From positions 416,591 through 480,590 of the forward strand of contig NZ_JAKQZC010000006.1 of the NCBI RefSeq assembly GCF_023736115.1: a DNA stretch of 64,000 nt. Direction: 5' to 3'. A model generated the notes under the pieces. That model saw only the letters and a program-made list of their open reading frames with translations, was not told where the DNA came from and made no database searches. Positions within the stretch are counted from its first letter, which is position 1. Each line of letters starts with the position of its first letter. The translations under genes and the position numbers were made by a program. The DNA is from Salinicola avicenniae. Lineage in GTDB: Bacteria > Pseudomonadota > Gammaproteobacteria > Pseudomonadales > Halomonadaceae. Positions 28,637-37,856 of this stretch are shown piece by piece.

Positions 28637-30085
28637 TCAAGGGGACGGCATCGCTTGGCGATATTCGTCGGTCTCCGCTGAATGACCACCGCCCGCCCCA
28701 CTCGAGCCGAACACGTGTGCCAGCACCAGCGCCTTGAAGTCGGTGGCCGCGATCTGACCCGGCGGCAGCAGATCGGCCTCGGAGGAGATCACCAGCGGGC
28801 CATCATCGGGATCGTCGGTCACCCGTCCGTGGGCGCCTCGCACCAGCGAGGTCTCCTTCAGCGAGATCACATCCAGCAGCTGACGCATGCCCAGCTTGCG
28901 CTTCGCGAGCCGCCAGCCAGCGGAGAGTCGAGGTGCCTTTAACGCCGGATCGAAGAACAGTTCGACCGGGTCGTATCCCGGCTTGCGGTGAATATCGACC
29001 GTCCGCGCGTAGTCCGGTGCCCGCGCGTCATCCAGCCAGTAGTAGTAGCTGAACCAGCGATCCGGTTCGCTGATCGCGACCAATTCCCCCGCATTGGGAT
29101 GATCGAGACCCTGCGTTTGTTTCTCGGCAGCGCCCCAGACCGCTTCGACGCCATCCAGCCCCTCGAGCAGCGTGCGCACCGCATCGATATCCGCCGGCTC
29201 CCGAACGTAGACGTGCGCGACCTGATGATCGGCAACCGCGAAGGCGCGCGACGCTCCCGGGTCCAGCTGTTCGCGCGCCTGCTCGCGGCGGACCGCAATC
29301 CATCCCGCCTCGCGCAGCACACGATTGATGGGCACGGCGTCACTGACCGGCGTGATGCCATACTCCGACACGACGACCACCCGACGATTTTCCCGCTCGG
29401 CCTGTTCGATCAACTCGCCACAGAGCGCATCGACGGCGCGCAGATCCGCCTGCAGCGCCGGCTGGGAGAGGTCGGGACCGAGCCGCTGCAAGTTGTAGTC
29501 GAGATGCGGCAGATAGGTCAGCGTCAAGGTTGGCTGGCGGGTCGTCATGACGTGACGCGTGGCATCGCTGATCCAGCGACTCGAGGAAATATCCGCCATC
29601 GGCCCCCAGAAGGTGAACAGCGGAAAGGTGCCGAGTTTCTGATCGAGTTCATCGTGAAGATCGGCCGGAAAGGTGTAGTGATCCGGCAGCTTGCGTCCGT
29701 CGGCGGGATACATCGGGCGCGGAGTCGCACTCCAGTCGGCGGTGGAATACATATTGTACCACCAGAACAGCTTGGCGCAGGTAAAGTCCGGGTTGCGAGC
29801 CCTGCCGGCTTCCCAGATCTTCTCGCCGGCGACCAGCCGGTTAGACTGCCGCCAGAACCAGATTTCCGACAGATCGCGAAAATACCAGCCGTTGGCCACC
29901 GCACCGTGTTCGCCCGGCGGCAGCCCGGTCAGGAGCGTCGCCTGGGCGCTGCAGGTGACTGCCGGCGTCACCGTCTGCAGCGGGCGTAGCCCACCGCGCG
30001 CCGCGAGCCGTTGCAGATGTGGCGTATGCTCGCCGACCAGTCGTGGCGTCAACCCCACCACCAGAATCACCAGCGTATCGTTCAT
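28637..30085 (-). CDS. eboF: EboF, alkaline-phosphatase-superfamily nucleotide pyrophosphatase/phosphodiesterase
   Basis: A 482-residue enzyme of the NPP/alkaline phosphatase superfamily. The nucleophile threonine is Thr44 in PAVTCSAQATLLTG, followed by GLPPGEHG and NGWYF. Later metal-site segments are LPHLDYNLQRLG and VVVVSEYGIT, with ADHQVAHVYV. The first metal Asp of classical NPPs appears to be replaced within VVGLTPRLVG. It lies in the ebo cluster but on the opposite strand, between eboC and eboA, so it is transcribed separately from the 311-bp gap shared with eboA. Confidence 0.86.
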   Translation of the reverse strand: MNDTLVILVVGLTPRLVGEHTPHLQRLAARGGLRPLQTVTPAVTCSAQATLLTGLPPGEHGAVANGWYFRDLSEIWFWRQSNRLVAGEKIWEAGRARNPDFTCAKLFWWYNMYSTADWSATPRPMYPADGRKLPDHYTFPADLHDELDQKLGTFPLFTFWGPMADISSSRWISDATRHVMTTRQPTLTLTYLPHLDYNLQRLGPDLSQPALQADLRAVDALCGELIEQAERENRRVVVVSEYGITPVSDAVPINRVLREAGWIAVRREQAREQLDPGASRAFAVADHQVAHVYVREPADIDAVRTLLEGLDGVEAVWGAAEKQTQGLDHPNAGELVAISEPDRWFSYYYWLDDARAPDYARTVDIHRKPGYDPVELFFDPALKAPRLSAGWRLAKRKLGMRQLLDVISLKETSLVRGAHGRVTDDPDDGPLVISSEADLLPPGQIAATDFKALVLAHVFGSSGAGGGHSAETDEYRQAMPSP

Positions 30086-30396
30086 GTCGTCAATCCTGTC
30101 CGGCGCAGTCTGCTCTCGCGCATGGAATCCATAAGATAAGAAATCAATAGCGGCTACCGGTTGCTTATCAGGTGGCCCTCGCTCAAATCAATCGGCTTTG
30201 TCTCAAGCGGTATTTTTTACGACATCAGCGTGACCAAACCCATGGATTGACGCCGGCAAGAGATGGGGAAAATGATCCTGGATATCATCAGTTTTGCGCT
30301 CGATATTCAGCGTCGTTTCGCCAGATAAATGATCTTGGGCGCAGGCTGACATGCCCGATACAGTAACGGCATGTCACACGACCAAAGGATGACAAG
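30086..30396. promoter_or_regulatory. Divergent regulatory region between eboF and eboA
   Basis: This 311-bp stretch has no gene and is clearly more AT-rich than its surroundings, including a TATTTTTTACG run near 30210. It must hold promoters for eboF (minus) and eboAB (plus). The only defined element I can name is the inverted repeat at 30347-30376. Confidence 0.5.
30347..30376. promoter_or_regulatory. 9-bp inverted repeat just upstream of eboA
   Basis: TGACATGCC (30347-30355) and GGCATGTCA (30368-30376) are perfect inverted repeats with a 12-bp spacer, ending 20 bp before the eboA start codon. This could be an operator, or an mRNA hairpin in the eboA leader. Confidence 0.5.
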
Positions 30397-31269
30397 ATGG
30401 CCGTCTCCCCCCTGGAGTTGCTCCACGAGTGGGTCGCGCGTCAGGCCGGCGAGCAGACGGCCTGGTTCGAGCGCGAACTATCGATCCTGGCAGAAGGCGG
30501 CGCCGCAGAATCGACCCTGCACCGTTTTCTGGGCTGGGTGCCGCGGCGACTCGGCCGAGCCGATCTGACACTGACGTCGGCGGACTTGGCTCGCGCGGCG
30601 CAGGCGCGGCGCGGCTGGAATCCATCCGGTTGGAGTCTCGACGGCGCGGCCAGAGTCGCCGGCTTGCTCGCCTTTCAAGGTGAACGTGATTTCAGCGCCA
30701 TATTCCGCGACCTGGTGAGAACCGCCGATGCGCGTGAACTGATCACGCTCTATCGCGGTTTGCCGCTCTACCCGGCGCCAGAGACCCTTTCCTTCGAAGT
30801 CGGTGAAGGTCTGCGCTCCAACATGCACGGGGTCTTCGAGGCGATCGCCCACGCCAACCCCTATCCGCAGGATCATTTCGACGATCATCGTTTCAATCAT
30901 ATGGTGCTCAAGGCGTTGTTCATCGGCAGCCGCCTTGGTCCGATTGTCGGCCTCGAGGCGCGTGCCAACGTCGAACTGGCCGGTATCCTGCTCGATCATG
31001 TGAAGGAGCGAGAGGCCGCGGGGCGCGCCATCGATCCGGAGCTGTGGCGCTGCATCGGCCCCTTCGCCCAGGACGTGGGCGCCTACGCCGCCCTGGCCGA
31101 TGCCCTGGCCGGTGCACCTGACGAGCGAGCCGCCGCCACGTTGGCGCTGATGATGGCGGTCGATACGCCCGAGACCCGAGAGCTGCTCGACCGCGTGCCC
31201 GAGATGCGGAGGCGCGCGATCCACGGCGAGATCGATTGGAACCACCTGACCTGTGACGAGGTAGCCTGA
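30397..31269 (+). CDS. eboA: EboA family protein
   Basis: A 290-residue soluble, helix-rich protein. The family hallmark ARRGWNPSGWSLDGAARVAG is at about residues 70-89, followed by LYRGLPLYPAPE, RSNMHGVFEAIAHANPYP and the His-rich DHFDDHRFNHMVLKALF. Biochemical function is unknown; it defines ebo clusters. AGGA precedes the ATG at 30397. It is separated from eboB by one base, so the two are co-transcribed. Confidence 0.88.
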   Translation: MAVSPLELLHEWVARQAGEQTAWFERELSILAEGGAAESTLHRFLGWVPRRLGRADLTLTSADLARAAQARRGWNPSGWSLDGAARVAGLLAFQGERDFSAIFRDLVRTADARELITLYRGLPLYPAPETLSFEVGEGLRSNMHGVFEAIAHANPYPQDHFDDHRFNHMVLKALFIGSRLGPIVGLEARANVELAGILLDHVKEREAAGRAIDPELWRCIGPFAQDVGAYAALADALAGAPDERAAATLALMMAVDTPETRELLDRVPEMRRRAIHGEIDWNHLTCDEVA

Positions 31270-31270
31270 C

Positions 31271-32191
31271 ATGTTCATCGACCCACACGCCCACATGGTC
31301 TCGCGCACGACCGACGACTACGAAGCGATGGCCGCCGCCGGCGTCGTCGCCCTGATCGAGCCTGCCTTCTGGGTCGGCCAGCCGCGTACCTTCGTCGGCA
31401 CCTACGTTGACTACCTCTCGTCGCTGGTCGGTTGGGAGCGCTTTCGCGCCGGGCAATTCGGGATTCGCCACTACTGCACCATCGGCCTCAACTCGAAGGA
31501 GGCCAACAACGAAGCGCTCGCTGAAGGCGTCATGGAGTGGCTGCCGCGATTCGCCCTGAAGGAGGGTGTCGTCGCCATCGGCGAGATCGGCTACGACGAG
31601 CAGACACCGCTCGAGGACAAGTACTTCCGCGCCCAATTGACGCTGGCCAAGGAGCTCGAATTACCGGTCATGGTGCACACGCCTCATCGCGACAAGAAAC
31701 GCGGCACCTCGCGTTCGATGGATGTCTGCGAAGAGATGGGGCTGGATCCGTCGTGGGTGGTGATTGATCACAACAACGAGGAGACAGTCCGCGAAACCCT
31801 CGACCGCGGCTATTGGGCCGGCTTCTCCATCTACCCCTCGACCAAGATGGGCAACGCCCGCATGGTGGCGCTGCTCAGGCAGTACGGCGGCGAACGTATC
31901 CTTGTCGACAGCGCCTGCGACTGGGGCATATCCGACTGTCTCGGTGTAGCCAAGACGGCGAGGCTCGCGCTGGAGAGCGGCATCGACGCCGCGGTAGTAC
32001 GCCAGGTCACCTACGCCAACGCGCTCGAGGTCTATGGCAAGAGCGGCCAGATGCACGCCACCGACTGGCTGAATCCCCCGCCGATCGATCAGCGAACGCT
32101 GTTCGAGGGCAATTCGATCCTACGCGGCGGCCGCGATCCGCTCGTCGAGACACCGGCCAAAATGCGGCGAGACAATCTGATCATCGAATGA
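31271..32191 (+). CDS. eboB: EboB, TatD-like metal-dependent hydrolase
   Basis: A 306-residue amidohydrolase-fold protein. The N-terminal metal pair is HAH (His6, His8 in MFIDPHAHM). Downstream metal-site segments are AIGEIGYDEQ, MVHTPHRDKKRG, VIDHNNEETV and LVDSACDWGISD, which together match TatD-type enzymes. The substrate in the ebo pathway is unknown. It follows eboA after a single base and is the last ebo gene. The 110 bp downstream show no strong terminator. Confidence 0.88.
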   Translation: MFIDPHAHMVSRTTDDYEAMAAAGVVALIEPAFWVGQPRTFVGTYVDYLSSLVGWERFRAGQFGIRHYCTIGLNSKEANNEALAEGVMEWLPRFALKEGVVAIGEIGYDEQTPLEDKYFRAQLTLAKELELPVMVHTPHRDKKRGTSRSMDVCEEMGLDPSWVVIDHNNEETVRETLDRGYWAGFSIYPSTKMGNARMVALLRQYGGERILVDSACDWGISDCLGVAKTARLALESGIDAAVVRQVTYANALEVYGKSGQMHATDWLNPPPIDQRTLFEGNSILRGGRDPLVETPAKMRRDNLIIE

Positions 32192-32301
32192 CACGTCTGA
32201 CGGCCCGATCCCGGGGAACCCCATCGACAACCGGACTGGCACCCGAGCGCTCGTGACGGCAAAATGCGGACATCCACCGACATGCCGACGAGAGGAGTGC
32301 C

Positions 32302-32679
32302 ATGTCTTCCACGGTCGACAACGTCGTCGCCGAATCCGATACCGGTGCCCGCCGCCCTGACACCACGCTGGCACTGATCGTCTACGCGCTGCTACTGGGC
32401 GTCTTCGTCACCGGCCTCACGCCGCTGATCGGCGTGGTCATCGCCTACGTCTACCGCGGTAACGGACCGCGCTGGCTGGACGAGCACTACCGCTATCATA
32501 TCCGCACTTTCTGGATCGGCCTGCTCTACGCCATGATCAGCTGGGTCCTGGCCTTCGTACTGGTCGGCTTCGTGCTGATGGCCCTGCAGGCGATCTGGCT
32601 GATCGTACGCTGCGTCAAGGGGTTCAAGGCACTGCAGGAACGCCGCGCTCCCGATAACGTCGACAGCTGGCTGTGGTAG
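32302..32679 (+). CDS. DUF4870-like small inner membrane protein
   Basis: A 125-residue protein with about three hydrophobic helices (roughly 22-43, 67-90, 92-108). The loop YVYRGNGPRWLDEHYRYHIRTFW is typical of this uncharacterised family, and the C-terminus is polar. It lies between eboB and an acyltransferase on the same strand, with a 40-bp gap to the latter. No function is assigned. Confidence 0.8.
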   Translation: MSSTVDNVVAESDTGARRPDTTLALIVYALLLGVFVTGLTPLIGVVIAYVYRGNGPRWLDEHYRYHIRTFWIGLLYAMISWVLAFVLVGFVLMALQAIWLIVRCVKGFKALQERRAPDNVDSWLW

Positions 32680-32719
32680 CCCGCCGGCCGCCGATACCCC
32701 GCGACCCGAAGAGAAACGG

Positions 32720-33643
32720 ATGATCGAAAGTCTGCAAGCCCGAGCCATTCACGCCCTTTGGCGCCTGCTCTCCCACTGTCGGTTGAAGACGCTATGGTCA
32801 CTGGCTGGTATCGCCAGCCGGGCGCTCTATGCACTCTCCCGCCGCGAGCGCCACGTGACCCGACGCAATCTCGAGGTTGCCTACCCGGACGATGACAGCG
32901 AGCGTCGGCGACAGCGCATCCGCGAGAGCCTGCATCATTCCGCCGCGACCATGTTCGAGCTGGGACTTGCCTGGATTGGCGAGCCACGGCGGGTGGAAGC
33001 CGCCATTGTCGAAGTTCACGGCCGCGAGTTGCTCGACGAGGCTCGCGCCGAGAATCGCGGCGTCATCGTGCTGGCGCCGCACTTCGGCAACTGGGAAGTG
33101 CTCAATTTCTGGCTCTCGAGCCACTTCCCCTTCACCGCCATGTACGAACCACCGAAAATGGCTCGACTCGATCCGGTCATTCGTCACGGTCGCGAACGCA
33201 TGGGCGCCGAGCTGGTACCCACCAACCCTCGCGGCGTCGCGGCGCTGCTCAAGGCGCTCAAGCGCGCCGAGGCGGTCGGTATCCTGCCCGACCAGGAGCC
33301 AGCCTGGGGCAGCGGCGCCTTCGCCGACTTCTTCGGGCGCCCCGCTTACACCGCCACGTTGCTGCCCAAGCTGGTGGCGCGAACGCAGGCACGGGTGGTG
33401 ACCGGTGTCGCCCGCCGTCTGCCAGCGGGTCGCGGCTTCGCCATCCACTTCCTCGCCGCCGACGCGCGCGTCTACGATACCGACGAAACGGTCTCCGCCG
33501 CTGGGGTCAACGCCTGCGTCGAATCCGCCATCGCACTCGACCCGGCGCAGTACCAGTGGGAATACAAACGCTGGAAGAAAACCGAACTCGAGCGCGACAA
33601 GCTGCCGGGCTACCGGGAGAAGCGGCTCTACAGCAAGCGTTGA
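32720..33643 (+). CDS. LpxL/HtrB-family acyltransferase (second homolog)
   Basis: A 307-residue lipid A-type late acyltransferase homolog. The catalytic motif is HFGNWE (His121-Glu126), and ILPDQEPAWGSGAFADFFG matches the conserved central block of LpxL/LpxM proteins. An N-terminal hydrophobic region acts as membrane anchor. It differs clearly from the homolog at 7928 (HFSTLD). One of the two may act as LpxM, or on a non-lipid A acceptor. It shares its direction with the small membrane protein upstream, 40 bp away. Confidence 0.85.
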   Translation: MIESLQARAIHALWRLLSHCRLKTLWSLAGIASRALYALSRRERHVTRRNLEVAYPDDDSERRRQRIRESLHHSAATMFELGLAWIGEPRRVEAAIVEVHGRELLDEARAENRGVIVLAPHFGNWEVLNFWLSSHFPFTAMYEPPKMARLDPVIRHGRERMGAELVPTNPRGVAALLKALKRAEAVGILPDQEPAWGSGAFADFFGRPAYTATLLPKLVARTQARVVTGVARRLPAGRGFAIHFLAADARVYDTDETVSAAGVNACVESAIALDPAQYQWEYKRWKKTELERDKLPGYREKRLYSKR

Positions 33644-33721
33644 CCAGTCAGTCTGCGAGACGCCACGCGCCATCCGGCGCCTCGTCAATCACCTCCTGCG
33701 GCTGGCCGATGACGCTGGCGA

Positions 33722-34600
33722 CTACTGTGCCAGCCCGCCGAAGCGCCCGGCCCGGTAGTCGTCGACCGCCTGCTCGATCTCCTCGCGCGTGTTCATGACG
33801 AAGGGCCCATGGGAGACTGTCGGTTCGCCGATCACCTCGGCGTGACCGACAATCAGGCGCGCATCGGCCGTAGCGGCCATCGCCAGACTGTCTCCCTCCC
33901 GGTCCAGTTCCACAAGCTGGTGCGCGCACGCCGGCCGGCCCGCCACGTCGATCTCTCCTTCGACCACATAGAGAAAGAGCTGCCGGCCGGGCGAGACCGG
34001 CAACGTGACGTCGGCACCCCGCGGCAGGGTGACCGTCGACAGAAAGACGTCGGTCAACGTCTCGATCGGCCCTGTACGCCCTGCGAAGGCCCCGGCGACA
34101 AGGTTGAGCTCACCACCGCCCGGCAAGGCGAGCGCCGGTATTCCCTCTCGCTGCAGACCGATATAACGCGGCTCGCTCATCTTCAGCGCGGCGGGCAGAT
34201 TGATCCACAGCTGCAGAATTTCCAGTGGGCCGCCGTCACGCAGAAACTCAGCCGGCGAGACCTCGGCGTGAACGATGCCGCTGCCGGCGGTCATCCACTG
34301 CACCCCACCGGCGTAGATCACGCTCTGGTGATCGGCGCTGTCGGCGTGCGCGAGCGATCCTTCGAGAATGAAGGTGACCGTCTCGAAGCCACGATGCGGA
34401 TGCGGCCCAAACGGCAGCCCGCGATTATTGGCCGGATAGACCTGCGGACCATGGTGGTTGAGAAACAGGAAGGGATCGAGCTGCGACAGGCGCGCCCCGG
34501 GTAGCGGCCGACGTGTGACGAGATCGCCGATATCGTCACGAATGGCTGAGTGAAGCGCCACGATCCGGCGCGGCGCAGTAGGAATATCGACAGCGGACAT
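33722..34600 (-). CDS. Pirin family protein
   Basis: A 292-residue bicupin. The N-terminal metal site is formed by HPHRGFETVTF and QWMTAGSGIVHAEV (three His plus Glu), with LDPFLFLNHHGP at the start, all diagnostic for pirins. The C-terminal cupin lacks the metal residues, as is usual. Bacterial pirins are variously quercetinases or regulators of pyruvate metabolism; the role here is unknown. The ATG at 34600 is preferred over one five codons earlier. A LysR gene lies upstream on the same strand. Confidence 0.9.
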   Translation of the reverse strand: MSAVDIPTAPRRIVALHSAIRDDIGDLVTRRPLPGARLSQLDPFLFLNHHGPQVYPANNRGLPFGPHPHRGFETVTFILEGSLAHADSADHQSVIYAGGVQWMTAGSGIVHAEVSPAEFLRDGGPLEILQLWINLPAALKMSEPRYIGLQREGIPALALPGGGELNLVAGAFAGRTGPIETLTDVFLSTVTLPRGADVTLPVSPGRQLFLYVVEGEIDVAGRPACAHQLVELDREGDSLAMAATADARLIVGHAEVIGEPTVSHGPFVMNTREEIEQAVDDYRAGRFGGLAQ

Positions 34601-34760
34601 GGCAAGACTCCTCAATTTCGTTGCCCCCAGCCTAGGCGTCTTGCCGCAGGATGAAGAGCGAATTGTTTGGCGCCAATCGTTTCACGCGGTCGATGAAAGC
34701 CCTTGAGCTGACATCGCCTTTCCCGGTCATCGCTATCTGCCGAGAGACCTAGCGCGAAGC

Positions 34761-35636
34761 TTAGGGCATCGCTTCCATCAGACGCAGGAGTTCGCGTTCA
34801 ATGATCGCCACTAGCGGCGACTGTGCGGGCGGAAGCCGCGAGACCATGACCAGCTCTCGGTAGAACTCTTCCTCTTCCAGCGGCAACACCCTCAAGGGTA
34901 GCGGCCGCTGGCGCTGCCACAGGCCAGTCATCGGAATAAGCGCTACGCCGAGCCCCTGCTCCACCATCCGGGCGATGGCGTCAATCTCGTCCAGTTCCAG
35001 ACGAATGTCCGGGCGCAACCGCTGGCGCTCCAGATAACGCACAACCTGGCGCCCCCCGAAAGAACCCCGGTCGTAGAGCACCAGCGGATGATCGGCAAGC
35101 AGCTCGCGCAGCGTGACGCCGCGGCTCGCTAGCGGCGCGATCAGCACGAAGGGTTCGCGGGCAATCACTCGCGTATGCAGATCGCCCGGTAGATCGAACG
35201 GCGGCCGCACGATCAACGCCATGTCCAAGTCGCCCTTGTCGACCTGATCGAGCAGCGCCAGCGAGACGCCGGGAACGACGCGGGTCATCACCCCTGGCGC
35301 CTCGTCGGCCAACGTTTGCAGCAACGCCGGCAGACGACCGCTCTGCAGGCTGGCAATGGCCCCCAGATGCCACTCGCCGCTGGGCCCCTCGGCCGAGGGG
35401 TGACGAATACGTTCGGCCAGCGCCAGCATCTCGTTGGCCTGGGGCAACAGACGCCGCCCAGCCGCATTCAGCTTGACCGCGCGCCCGGTCCGCTCGAACA
35501 GGGGTTCGCCGATGTCGGCTTCGAGATTGCGAATCTGCGTGCTGACCGCAGATTGCGTCAGCCCTACCGCCGCGCCGGCCGCAGAGAAGGTGCCGTGGCG
35601 CACCACGGCGAGAAAGGTCTTGAGCTCTCTCAACAT
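34761..35636 (-). CDS. LysR-family transcriptional regulator
   Basis: A 291-residue LTTR. The winged helix-turn-helix covers about residues 2-60 (FLAVVRHGTFSAAGAAVGLTQ and VSTQIRNLEADIGEPLFERTG), and the periplasmic-binding-like effector domain covers about 88-290. It lies upstream of the pirin gene on the same strand and is divergent from the VOC gene at 35825. By the usual LTTR pattern it could control either neighbour; the 190-bp gap to the VOC gene is the likely operator site. Confidence 0.88.
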   Translation of the reverse strand: MLRELKTFLAVVRHGTFSAAGAAVGLTQSAVSTQIRNLEADIGEPLFERTGRAVKLNAAGRRLLPQANEMLALAERIRHPSAEGPSGEWHLGAIASLQSGRLPALLQTLADEAPGVMTRVVPGVSLALLDQVDKGDLDMALIVRPPFDLPGDLHTRVIAREPFVLIAPLASRGVTLRELLADHPLVLYDRGSFGGRQVVRYLERQRLRPDIRLELDEIDAIARMVEQGLGVALIPMTGLWQRQRPLPLRVLPLEEEEFYRELVMVSRLPPAQSPLVAIIERELLRLMEAMP

Positions 35637-35824
35637 GAAGGAAAGACCACTACGATGAATCCATTTATTTTAATATCAGACAGCAACATTATGCGCTTTT
35701 CATCAAAGTTATTCGCAGACAGAATGCGCTGACGACGCCGAGAGACCTTTCGATCTCTCGGCGACAAGGCCCGATGCGATACTGATAACGCATTCGATGC
35801 CCATGACAACACAGGAGAACCCCC

Positions 35825-36250
35825 ATGGCACTGTCACCGTTCCACCTCGCGATTCCGGTCCACGATCTGCCGGCAGCCCGCAAGTTCTACGGCGAGACCT
35901 TCGGTCTGAGCGAAGGCCGCTCCAGCGCCCAATGGGTCGACTTCGACTTTTACGGCCACCAGCTGGTGATCCACGAGCATCCGAAAACGGCGGCGCAGGA
36001 AAACGCCCACACCAATCCGGTCGACGGCCACGACGTGCCGGTACCGCACTTCGGTATCGTGCTGAGCTGGCCGGAGTGGGAAGCCTTGGCCGAGCGTCTG
36101 AACGGCTTCGGCACCGAATTCGTGATCGAGCCGTACGTTCGCTTCAAGGGCGAAGTCGGTGAACAGGCCACCATGTTCCTGCTCGACCCGTGCGGCAACG
36201 CCCTGGAGTTCAAGGCGTTCAAGGACATGAGCCAGCTGTTCGCGAAGTAA
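35825..36250 (+). CDS. VOC-superfamily protein (glyoxalase/dioxygenase fold)
   Basis: A 141-residue protein with two beta-alpha-beta-beta-beta modules. It opens [22 protein letters not shown] (His7 is a likely metal ligand). PHFGIVLSW supplies a second His, and NALEFKAF near the C-terminus carries the metal-binding Glu. These three positions are the standard VOC metal triad. The substrate is not deducible. GGAG lies upstream of the ATG. The divergent LysR gene may regulate it, and a clear terminator follows. Confidence 0.86.
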   Translation: MALSPFHLAIPVHDLPAARKFYGETFGLSEGRSSAQWVDFDFYGHQLVIHEHPKTAAQENAHTNPVDGHDVPVPHFGIVLSWPEWEALAERLNGFGTEFVIEPYVRFKGEVGEQATMFLLDPCGNALEFKAFKDMSQLFAK

Positions 36251-36305
36251 GTACGACTCGCGCTGCCCGGGCTTTACCCTTTGGCAAGCCGGGCGTCGAG
36301 AAACG

Positions 36306-36339
36306 AAAAGGCCGTCGATCGAAAGATCGGTGGCCTTTT
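36306..36339 (+). terminator. Intrinsic terminator after the VOC gene
   Basis: AAAAGGCCGTCGATC (36306-36320) pairs with GATCGGTGGCCTTTT (36325-36339) around a GAAA loop, with one mismatch pair. The A-rich and T-rich arms make it a plausible bidirectional terminator for this gene and the convergent MFS gene. Confidence 0.8.
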
Positions 36340-36408
36340 GACGTTTTACTCCCGAGCACAAGCGTTCGGCCTGTACGCGGCTCAAGCCCGATGGGCTCCC
36401 CCGTTGCC

Positions 36409-37701
36409 TCAGGCCAGTCGCCGGAGATGCAGCCCGCCGATCGCCAGGGCAAGCAGCAGGAGCACGGCGATGAAGCCGGCGACCCCGTTCCAGCTGGCCC
36501 AGTACCAGAAGGCCCCGCCCAGGGTACCGGCAAGACTGGAACCGAGATAATAGCTGAACAGATAGAGCGACGAGGCCTGCCCACGCGCCTGCGTGGCACG
36601 CTGGCCGACCCAGCCGCTGGCCAGCGAGTGCGCGGCAAAGAACCCGAAGGTAAAGATCAGCATCCCGATCAAAATCACGCTGACCGGCGAAAACAGCGTG
36701 ATGGCGAGCCCCACCAGCATCATCACCACGAACCGCCAGAAAATACGCTGCCGGCCGAGACGATCCGCCAGAGACCCCGCCCAGGCTGAGCTGTAGGTTC
36801 CCGAGAGGTAGGCGATCGACAATACACCGACCAGCGCCTGACTGACCCCGTAGGGTTCCGCCAGCAGGCGATAGGCGATGTAGTTGTAAAGCGTAACGAA
36901 GCTGCCCATCAGCAGGAACGCTTCGAGGAACAAGAACGGCAGGCCGCGATCGCCAAAATGGACCTTGAAGCCGGACAGCACGTTGCGCCAGTTGAGCGGC
37001 CGCGGCGTGAAATGCCGAGAGGGTGGTAGCCAGCGCATGAACAGAAAGGCCGCCACCAACGACACGACCCCGATCGTCGCCAGGGTCCAGCGCCAGGGCG
37101 CGAAGTCCACCATCACGCCACTGATCAGTCGCCCACTCATCCCGCCGATCGAGCTACCGCTGATGTAGAGCCCCATCGACAGGCCGACATAGTTAGGATG
37201 AATCTCTTCGTTGAGGTAGGTCATCGCCACGGCACAGAGCCCGGAGAGCGAGAGCCCGACCAGCGCGCGCATGATCAGGATGCCGCTCCAGTTCGGCATG
37301 ACCGCGGCCAGCAAACTGAAGACCGCGGCCGCCAGCAGCGCCACGGTCATTACCGACTTTCGCCCCAACGCATCCGAGATCGGTCCCGTGATCAAGAGCC
37401 CCAGCGCCAGCATGCCGGTCGCCACCGACAGCGACAGCGAGCTTGTCGCGGCGTCGATACCGAACGCTTGCGAGAGGATCGGCATGAGCGGCTGGACACA
37501 GTAGAGCAGGACGAAGGTCGAGAAGGCACCGAGGAAAAGCGCCAGCATGGTCGGCAGATAGCCGCGCTGGCCGCGCTCGATATATCCTTTGTCTCCAGAT
37601 TCGATGTCGCCGGAGCAACGCTCGGTATTGGCCAGCGCGGAGGCGGATGATGACGTGCTTTCTGAAACAGCGGATGTGGACGAGATCTTGCGACGGGGCA
37701 A
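36409..37701 (-). CDS. ynfM: YnfM-like MFS exporter
   Basis: A 430-residue, 12-helix MFS protein close in pattern to E. coli YnfM. Shared segments include ATFVLLYCVQP-like FSTFVLLYCVQPLMPILSQ, ITGPISDALGRKSVM, TYLNEEIHPNYVGLSMGLYI, GSSIGGMSGRLISG and GQASSLYLFSYYLGSS. The start is uncertain. A TTG at 37701 has GGGAG seven bases upstream and is chosen; a GTG at 37746 without a clear site would add 15 residues. The divergent LysR gene reproduces the ynfL-ynfM arrangement of E. coli, so that regulator probably controls this exporter. The substrate is unknown. Confidence 0.85.
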   Translation of the reverse strand: MPRRKISSTSAVSESTSSSASALANTERCSGDIESGDKGYIERGQRGYLPTMLALFLGAFSTFVLLYCVQPLMPILSQAFGIDAATSSLSLSVATGMLALGLLITGPISDALGRKSVMTVALLAAAVFSLLAAVMPNWSGILIMRALVGLSLSGLCAVAMTYLNEEIHPNYVGLSMGLYISGSSIGGMSGRLISGVMVDFAPWRWTLATIGVVSLVAAFLFMRWLPPSRHFTPRPLNWRNVLSGFKVHFGDRGLPFLFLEAFLLMGSFVTLYNYIAYRLLAEPYGVSQALVGVLSIAYLSGTYSSAWAGSLADRLGRQRIFWRFVVMMLVGLAITLFSPVSVILIGMLIFTFGFFAAHSLASGWVGQRATQARGQASSLYLFSYYLGSSLAGTLGGAFWYWASWNGVAGFIAVLLLLALAIGGLHLRRLA

Positions 37702-37856
37702 CCCGATTCTCCCGATGACAGGGCGCAACGTGCACGGCTGGCGCACGCCGACAATGGAATAAAAGGAACAGAGCCAAGGTGGCGAACAGGTTACGCCGGA
37801 CGAATACTGGCTTCTAATATATTATTCGTCGTCTTTGATAGCTTTTGCGACTGATT

